From Undaria pinnatifida (lineage: Eukaryota; Sar; Phaeophyceae; Laminariales; Alariaceae): a stretch of DNA of 64,000 nucleotides. Of this stretch, positions 60,401 through 64,000 are shown piece by piece (positions within the stretch are counted from its first letter, which is position 1; the number at the start of each line of letters is the position of its first letter). The stretch lies in assembly GCA_012845835.1 (NCBI GenBank), contig JABAKD010000013.1:1912415-1976414 (forward strand). Direction: 5' to 3'. A model generated the notes under the pieces. The model made no database searches. It was given only the letters and a program-made list of their open reading frames with translations, and had not been told where the DNA came from. Position numbers and translations under genes: made by a program.

Positions 60401-63043
60401 AAGGGTAAGGCTTCGGGTAAGGGTAAGGGTAAGGCTAAGAGTAAGGGTAGGGGTAAGGGTACGAGTAAGGGTGAGGGTAAGGGCCTCTGCACCCTCGCTG
60501 CTGTGGGGAATTGGGGGGGGGGGGGGGGGGGCAGGATGAGGGAACAGGTGAGGGAGGGGTAAGGCGTAGGGTAGGGTAAGGACAAGGTTAGCCTCTGCAT
60601 TCTCGCTATTGTGGGGAATGGGGGGGGGGGGGGTGCGGGACAGGATGAGACGGGCCAGATCAGGGAACGGGTCCTTAACCCAACCATAGCCCCCCTTACA
60701 TTTTCCCTGACCTTATTGTTTCCCTTAGCATCACTCTTACTCTCACTGTTGCCATTGCCCTTACCATGGCCCTTACCCGTGCCCATACTCTTACCCTTGC
60801 CCTTGCCCTTCCCCTTACGGTTGCGCTCCCCCGTACGCTTACCCTCACCTTGCCCATGCCCTTGTCCTTATGCTGGTCTTTGCCCTCACCCTTACTCTTA
60901 CTGTAACCATCGCCCTTCCCGTGACTTTTACCTTTACTCTTGCCCTAACCCTTTCCGCCACCCATGTCCTTGCCCATACACTCACCCTTACCCCTACGTT
61001 ACCCTTGCCCTTACCCATGTCCTCATCCCCACCCTTACCGTAAGGGTACGGCTAAGGATAACAGCATGGGTAGCGGTAGCGGAAAAGAGAAGGGCAAGGC
61101 AAGGGAGACATCGCCGTAGCGTACCTCGAGCGTTGCCCGGAGCTGTTGGCGCAGCGGCACGGCCCTTCCGATAAGTCTCCACAACAAAAAATAGTGAAAA
61201 AGAGAAAACACATATCAGGACGACACCGCCGCCGTCGCGATTTTCCCGTCAACGTTTTGAAGAAACCCACAAACCTTCCACCTAACGCACGATCAGCCAA
61301 CATGCATTCCCAATCTCAACCGCCCCCCCCCCGCCCCAGCCCCAGCCCCCCCCCCCGCCCCAGCCCCAGCCCCCCCCCCCTTCCCCTACATTTCCCTGTC
61401 CCAGCAATGAAACCAAAACCAAATTCACTGACGAAAAGGAACGTCAAAGCTCATCCTGCCCACAACACCTACAAATCACATCGACAACTTCGTTTTGCGT
61501 TAAAACAATATGGTACGGGAAACCTCACCCCTCCCCCCCCGGCCCCACCGCCCTCCGCCCACTAACCTGCTCGAGAACTTGGCATAAAGCTCTTGCATCT
61601 TCACCACCCACTCCTTTTCCTCTTCCTCTTCCTCCTCCTCCTCCTCCTCCCCTTCTTCGTCCCCCCCCTCCCCCCCCTGCGTCTGCTGATCCTCACCCCC
61701 CTCCCCCTTCACCCCCGCCCCACCTTCTCCCTCTGCCTCCTTCCTCCACCCCGCCACACCAACCCCGCCAACCACCCGGAACTCCGGCTTTCCGTCCCCC
61801 GCCCCGCCTCCAGATACGCCCATTTCCCCAACACCAGCTACACCAGCGGCAGACATCGCCCCCGACGCTCGTTTACTGACAGCACCTTCATCACCGCCGG
61901 CGGCGGCTTCAGACCCCCCGATCGTTGCGGCTGGCACGGAAACTTCTTCCCCGCTTAGCGGCTGCAGCACCCCGTTCTCTATCGACGCGTACTCCGAGCT
62001 GATAGTCTCCCGCGCCCCTTCAGGAATACCACCTCCGCCCCCCTCATTCCCCTCCCTCTCCCCCACCGAACCCCTCTCTGAGCGTGGCCGATCATCCCTC
62101 GCCCCACGGTACACGCGGAACGACCGCCGAGCCCCCGTTTCCCACCCCTCCTCGTCCCATCCCCCCCGTCCCCTCTTTTCCTTCTCCTCTTCTCCCCCTG
62201 GAATTCCGTTGCCTTCCACAGCGGGAAGAGGAACAGGAGAATCCCAGCCTTCCGACCATCTCCACGCCTCCTCAATCCCACCCGCCACCGCTCCCGCCAC
62301 CGCGGCGCCGGCACCCGCGCCCGGCAGCGACCTCCGCCCCGCCAGCCCCGCGGCCGTCTCCTCGAGTAGACCTTGCACAAACGCCCGAGCCCGCGCCCCC
62401 TCCCCCCCCATCCCCCCACCCCCCCGCCCCCCCCGACCCTCAACATCAACCTCCCCACCACTCCCATCACCGTCACCACCACCACCGTCGCCACCGTCAC
62501 CTGGTGTCGACCCTGACAAGGCTTGCCCCCAGACCCCATCGGCGCCGCCGAGCGGATCGCGCAAAGGAATGGAGTCGAGCACCTTGCCCGCGATCCTCCT
62601 CCCCCCCTCCTTGGCCCCGGCTACGTCGAGCCCGACCTCGGACACTGCCGCCGCGGCCGCCTCGCGAACTGCCTCCACGAAGCTGGCCTGCAGCGGTGGG
62701 TCGCTGGAGGGCCCAGACGGGAGGCGGGTGGAGGAGGACGAGGAGGACGAGGACGGGGCGGCGGTGGGGGAGGAAGTGGGGGGGGGAGAGGTGGACGACG
62801 AGGGAGATGTGGCAGAGGAGATGGTGGCCTGGTCTGAAGGGTCGATGCAGAGGTTGGGGAGCGGGTCGCACTCTTCCTCTCTGCTTCCCGGCAGGACGCT
62901 TCTCACTTTGCTCACAGCCTCCCGGATGAGGCCGCCTAGATGGAGGTGGTGGTAGCGCGGTGTGTATGTGTGCAGAGATGGAAAGGAGAAACGGAAAAGG
63001 GGGGAGAGAAACATATGGAAATACGAACAGGTGCGAGACAGGC

Positions 63044-63078
<35 letters not shown>

Positions 63079-63545
63079 GGTGAAGCAACACACAAACACC
63101 AGACACCAAACACAAGACAGCGCACACCACATACACACTACACGTGAAATACTCCACAAAGACGAGAAATCTAAAATATACGGCTGACAAGGCAGCCAAC
63201 ATAATCGACACAACATACACAACACAAGACAACCAGACCCCAAGACATCAGTACATAGCAAACACAGCAGTAGCCAACGCAGCACCAGCCAACGCAGCAC
63301 CAGCCAACGCAACAGTAACCAACGCAACAGTATTAGCCAACACAGTATAGCAGCAACCAACACAGCATAGCACCCAACACAGCAGCATCATAGCCAACGC
63401 AGCAGTAGTGCACACCAGCGGCGAGCCTACCTTTCCTCCTGGGAGGTTGATTTTTCAGCACAGCGATGGGGGGAAGAATCAACCGCCGGTGGCGTCCCAG
63501 CGTGCACACCCCTTCCGACACGCGCGCAACACACCCTTCATGAAC
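45249..63545 (-). CDS. Diacylglycerol kinase, split gene, 5' incomplete
   Basis: ATP-dependent phosphorylation of diacylglycerol to phosphatidic acid, a membrane lipid-signalling step. Fourteen exons join in one frame to at least 1,096 residues: 63545-63431, 62935-61567, 61176-61125, 60300-60157, 59313-59200, 58634-58482, 54141-53998, 53633-53586, 52654-52549, 51081-51011, 49498-48824, 48312-48235, 46689-46630 and 45410-45249. In order they encode the end of a C1-type domain (VHEGC...CTLG..RRLILPP), a 456-residue acidic Ser/Gly/Pro-rich linker, the catalytic domain ([49 protein letters not shown]) and the accessory domain ([56 protein letters not shown]). A ~190-residue low-complexity insert splits the accessory domain. 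Uncertain edges are the exon 4 and exon 11 starts. The first exons lie outside the window. Confidence 0.9.
45595..45850. repeat. Degenerate AGAGCA/GCACAG-rich DNA in intron 13
   Basis: Short imperfect repeats (GTAGAG, AGCACAG, GCGCAGTACAGAA) across the intron. Minus-strand Leu/Cys-rich frames are compositional. Confidence 0.5.
46630..46689 (-). CDS. Kinase exon 13: VDGEPW motif
   Basis: A 60 bp exon (acceptor GCAAACAG, donor CAG|GTGAGC) encoding [20 protein letters not shown]. The (Q)(V/I)DGEPW.Q.P motif is hallmark accessory-domain sequence. Confidence 0.9.
46690..48095. other. Kinase intron 12; degenerate short repeats
   Basis: The motif GTGCCGG / CCGGCACTA recurs around 47,030-47,430 (for example GTGCCGGTACGTGC, GGCAACCGGCACTACTC, GTGCCGGTGCCCTG), a weak tandem or palindromic array. 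CAACAC/CAACAG-rich DNA lies at 47,845-47,920. Confidence 0.45.
48100..48225. repeat. C-rich low-complexity tract in intron 12
   Basis: CCCCCC runs with A, T and G interruptions, longest at 48,149-48,165. Confidence 0.8.
48235..48312 (-). CDS. Kinase exon 12
   Basis: Acceptor CTCATTCTAG, donor CAG|GTGAGG. Encodes [20 protein letters not shown] then ATLPMQ, matching the family's GL..A..(L/V)AQ......(T/I)...LPMQ segment. Confidence 0.85.
48400..48822. repeat. CCCAA/AACCC-rich low-complexity DNA in intron 11
   Basis: Degenerate AACCCAAACCAAACC- and CAAGCCCAAGCCC-type repeats, with CCTGGCCTAACCTGGCCTAC at 48,452-48,477. Confidence 0.7.
48824..49498 (-). CDS. Kinase exon 11 with low-complexity insert
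   Basis: About 675 bp ending at CAG|GTGCGG. The last 24 residues, [20 protein letters not shown] plus IQ, are conserved accessory-domain sequence. The preceding ~200 are Gly/Ala/Glu/Ser-rich (including repeated GSGSGSE). The start at 49,498 (CCGCAG) is one of several in-frame AGs and is a guess that preserves the frame. Plus-strand proline-rich frames are shadows. Confidence 0.7.
49510..51000. other. Kinase intron 10 with C/G-rich tracts and an AT repeat
   Basis: Holds (TA)n at 50,911-50,938, a C-rich tract at 49,950-50,110 and G/A-rich DNA at 49,690-49,780. Proline-rich plus and glycine-rich minus frames are compositional. Confidence 0.6.
51011..51081 (-). CDS. Kinase exon 10: NINSYGGG motif
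   Basis: Acceptor GTGTCGGCAG, donor GAG|GTGCGT. With one base from exon 9 it encodes [20 protein letters not shown] then WAVE. The NI.SYGGG.(L/F)W motif is diagnostic. Confidence 0.9.
51963..52445 (-). repeat. Two decayed copies of the 3' end of exon 9
   Basis: At 51,963-52,012 the minus strand reads LEMRCDA, a stop and LVELA, followed by a GTGAG donor, against [13 protein letters not shown] in exon 9. A second, more degraded copy lies at 52,325-52,372. Flanking sequence (GTCTAACAGACCACCA and GTCCAACAGACGACCA) is also repeated. Confidence 0.75.
52549..52654 (-). CDS. Kinase exon 9
   Basis: Acceptor GGTGTCCAG, donor G|GTGAGA. Encodes [20 protein letters not shown] then [15 protein letters not shown], matching YA.LGA......C.DLP..L.L.CDG of the accessory domain. 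Ends in phase 1. Confidence 0.85.
52724..52829 (+). repeat. SINE-like 3' body with poly(A) tail, copy 3
   Basis: GAGTTAAATCGACACACGAC to CCGCCGGAGGAT plus about 23 A, nearly identical to 21,261-21,367. It lies antisense in intron 8 of the kinase. Confidence 0.65.
53235..53582. repeat. CCCGA repeats and a 118 bp tandem duplication
   Basis: (CCCGA)n at 53,236-53,290. GGGTCATGACCCGTGGAAAG and CACAGGATTGAT.G.CACCAT recur at 53,355-53,465 and 53,472-53,575, inside intron 8 of the kinase. Confidence 0.8.
53586..53633 (-). CDS. Kinase exon 8
   Basis: A 48 bp exon (acceptor GTTGTGCAG, donor AAG|GTCAGT) encoding [16 protein letters not shown], matching the family's HK.RE..P..F.SR..NK segment. Confidence 0.85.
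53998..54141 (-). CDS. Kinase exon 7: start of accessory domain
   Basis: Acceptor GGAGAGCAG, donor AAG|GTAGGC. Encodes [40 protein letters not shown] and [12 protein letters not shown] and MNNY.G.G.DA.. are diagnostic of the accessory domain. Confidence 0.9.
54500..55180. repeat. Three tandem ~230 bp units in intron 6
   Basis: Units start near 54,510, 54,745 and 54,992 with TCCATGAAGGTGTTGGCGGG (first copy variant), followed by ATGCCAAACCTGGATGGGTA, a TTAAGGCCACCCCAAC-like block, CGTTTTCCTACC and CTAACCTACTTGTTCGTGGA. The first carries a TA run. Confidence 0.8.
55183..56125. other. Intron 6 of the kinase; partial family D sequence
   Basis: GTCAGCTGTGAATTCGACCA with CTCTGCAAGCTGCATTCTAC (55,183-55,245) resembles the family D left end, and a similar piece is at 57,173-57,235. 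A 177-residue plus frame at 55,674-56,207 has no domain signature. Confidence 0.4.
56128..57140 (-). repeat. Decayed copies of the 5' edge of exon 7
   Basis: The acceptor and start of exon 7 (GCTTTGTGGAGAGCAG, then GTGACAATGTTGGACAGGTG) recur, degraded, near 56,128-56,160, 56,230-56,270, 56,697-56,745, 56,948-57,000 and 57,067-57,120. The last two are in a 119 bp tandem duplication and read VTMLDRW then C and a stop, against VTMLDRWSV in exon 7. Confidence 0.7.
57259..57425. repeat. GTATGATACA 10 bp minisatellite
   Basis: Sixteen or so nearly perfect units of GTATGATACA, inside the 4.3 kb intron after exon 6. Confidence 0.95.
58181..58246 (-). pseudogene. Decayed copy of the 3' end of exon 6
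   Basis: Minus strand reads [20 protein letters not shown] followed by E and a stop, against [20 protein letters not shown] in exon 6. The donor GT has become GA. It lies about 300 bases downstream of exon 6. Confidence 0.8.
58318..58480. repeat. C homopolymer tracts
   Basis: Long C runs at 58,325-58,339, 58,416-58,430 and 58,446-58,472, directly after the exon 6 donor on the minus strand (as G runs). Confidence 0.9.
58482..58634 (-). CDS. Kinase exon 6: [10 protein letters not shown] motif
   Basis: Acceptor CCAAGTACAG, donor CAG|GTGGCA. Encodes [40 protein letters not shown] and [11 protein letters not shown], the family's most conserved catalytic segment. Confidence 0.9.
58710..59075. repeat. 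G-rich low-complexity DNA in intron 5
   Basis: GGGG-rich DNA with GTTGGAGTTAGATTGGGG-like variants recurring at 58,755 and 58,832. Confidence 0.75.
59200..59313 (-). CDS. Kinase exon 5: GGDGT motif
   Basis: Acceptor ACACGACAG, donor CAG|GTGTGC. Encodes [20 protein letters not shown] then [23 protein letters not shown] is the ATP-binding glycine loop of the family. Confidence 0.9.
59390..59600. repeat. CACAACAAACATAA-type repeats in intron 4
   Basis: Imperfect repeats of AAAGCACAACAAACACA and ATAATACTGTACACAAA with a period near 33, upstream of exon 5 in transcription. Confidence 0.65.
59975..60043 (-). pseudogene. Decayed copy of the 3' end of exon 4
   Basis: Minus strand reads [20 protein letters not shown] against [20 protein letters not shown] across exon 4 and its donor. 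The copy keeps an acceptor-like TTTCAGCAG and a donor CAG|GTATAC. Using it would add 40 bp and shift the frame. Confidence 0.85.
60157..60300 (-). CDS. Kinase exon 4: start of catalytic domain
   Basis: Encodes [20 protein letters not shown] then [20 protein letters not shown] and RALLNPLQ. Donor CAG|GTATGC. The 60,300 start (CGCAAG) is chosen because it keeps the frame with exon 3. A stronger acceptor, TTTGTCTCAG at 60,347, would shift the frame unless another small exon exists. Confidence 0.7.
60350..60500. repeat. GGGTAA/GGTAAG array
   Basis: About twenty imperfect units of AAGGGT, GAGGGT and GGCTAAG on the plus strand, reading toward the inverse array at 60.73-61.06 kb. Confidence 0.85.
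60725..61060. repeat. CCCTTAC array, inverse to the 60.4 kb array
   Basis: Imperfect CCCTTACC/CCCTTGCC units across ~330 bp. Together with 60,350-60,500 they form a large imperfect inverted repeat inside intron 3 of the kinase. Confidence 0.85.
61125..61176 (-). CDS. Kinase exon 3
   Basis: A 52 bp exon (acceptor TTGTGGAG, donor GAG|GTACGC) encoding [18 protein letters not shown], which completes the split codon from exon 2 and ends in phase 0. Confidence 0.65.
61318..61385. repeat. CCCCAGCC/C-run repeat
   Basis: Two copies of CGCCCCAGCCCCAGCCCCC and flanking C runs in intron 2. Confidence 0.85.
61567..62935 (-). CDS. Kinase exon 2: long linker
   Basis: A 1,369 bp exon (acceptor CCATCTAG, donor AG|GTTAGT) encoding 456 residues. 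It starts [20 protein letters not shown], then runs of Ser, Gly, Glu and Arg, including a Glu run near its end, and finishes [18 protein letters not shown]-rich and low-complexity, probably disordered. Long plus-strand proline-rich frames lie antisense to it and are shadows. Confidence 0.75.
63040..63076. repeat. (GACA)n microsatellite
   Basis: About nine CAGA/GACA units in intron 1 of the recognised kinase gene. Confidence 0.9.
63255..63410. repeat. AGCCAACGCAGCACC repeats
   Basis: Imperfect 12-15 bp units (CAGCCAACGCAGCAC, AACCAACGCAACAGT) in intron 1 of the recognised kinase gene. Confidence 0.75.
63431..63545 (-). CDS. Kinase exon 1 in window: C1-type domain end
   Basis: Acceptor CCGCCCAG, donor AAAG|GTAGGC. 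Encodes [20 protein letters not shown] then [18 protein letters not shown]. The H..C.......C spacing followed by LG..R.LILPP matches the end of the second C1/C1-like domain of diacylglycerol kinases. Ends in phase 1. Confidence 0.75.
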
Positions 63546-64000
63546 CTGGGCGGCAAAGGCAAGGAGGGCGGTCGAGCTTAGGCCTAACCCTTTCACGAAA
63601 AAAAAAAAAACATTGAGGGCTACCCTTAACCCCTTTGGGACTTGACGCCTGTACAACTGGAAACCCGTTTTTGGGGACAAAATTAGTTGGATTTGTATAG
63701 GGAGGGGTTCGGGGTCTCTGAAGGAGTTCACAAGAAAAAATCGTTGGGAAAAAAACGGAAAAAAAACGGAAAAAACAGCATCGACCACACGAAGAAGCCT
63801 GGGGCGCTGGGGTGTGTATGTGTCCGAGCTGCATTGTACCTGGTGAGCAAGCTTGTGCGACACGTGCACACGTGTAGCACGGACATACTCTGTTCTGCGC
63901 GCTCACGCCAGACGGTAGATAACGCCGCACGTATTCGGTGTTTTATCCGCGTTATTTTTGGGCCTCAAAAGGGTCAAGACTACTTGTACAGTACAGGGCT
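63546..64000. other. Intron upstream of the first recognised kinase exon
   Basis: No further C1-domain cysteine/histidine exon was found up to the window edge, so the kinase 5' end lies beyond it. Confidence 0.5.

Noticed and set aside
60350-61060. Interstitial telomere
   Set aside because: Units are mixed GGTAAG/GGGTAA variants without the regular TTAGGG or TTTAGGG unit expected of a telomere.
62084-62955. Long plus-strand proline-rich frames of 248-281 residues
   Set aside because: They are antisense to kinase exon 2, whose minus-strand frame fits splice sites and phase with neighbouring exons.

Overview
This looks like nuclear DNA from a eukaryote, most likely a brown alga or a close stramenopile relative. 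The grounds are two very long, intron-rich genes with GT-AG introns, a protein built from FNIP-like 22-residue repeats with the core FNQPI..V.WP.SL..L.FG, and a gene made of one-rung exons of the chlamydial polymorphic-outer-membrane-protein (Pmp) type. Both protein types are, to my knowledge, expanded in Ectocarpus and kelps. The assignment is inference; no rRNA or organellar marker is present. Most of the window is repeats: microsatellites, minisatellites, short elements with terminal inverted repeats (MITE-like) and tRNA-derived sequences.

Layout. 1-2.6 kb: a tandem array of ~300 bp units carrying a tRNA B-box, then C-rich low-complexity DNA. 2.6-4.9 kb (+): the FNIP-like repeat gene. 4.9-14.7 kb: repeats, including copies of the MITE-like families named A, B, C and D here, plus an element called R. 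14.7-32.5 kb (-): a split Pmp-type beta-helix gene. Eleven exons join in a consistent reading frame (about 422 residues, 5' end not found), with repeats in its introns. 32.5-45.2 kb: microsatellites, further A and R copies, one possible small coiled-coil gene (43.4-43.9 kb, -) and one decayed coding stretch (41.7-42.4 kb, -). 45.2-63.5 kb (-): a diacylglycerol kinase gene. Fourteen exons join in frame to at least 1,096 residues, from the end of a C1-type domain through the catalytic motifs and the accessory domain to the stop codon at 45,249; its 5' end lies beyond the window.

How the genes fit together. The two minus-strand genes are separate. The kinase would phosphorylate diacylglycerol to phosphatidic acid in membrane lipid signalling. 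The Pmp-type protein is expected to be an extracellular or surface beta-helix. No operon-like or pathway link between them is visible.

The most unusual feature is that introns of both large genes contain decayed copies of the neighbouring exon's edge. In the kinase, the 3' ends of exons 4, 6 and 9 and the 5' start of exon 7 recur one to five times in the adjacent intron. In the Pmp gene, a splice acceptor is repeated in a long degenerate array. Introns here seem to grow by local duplications that span splice sites. Exon boundaries were read by eye from splice consensus and frame continuity; no transcript data were available.
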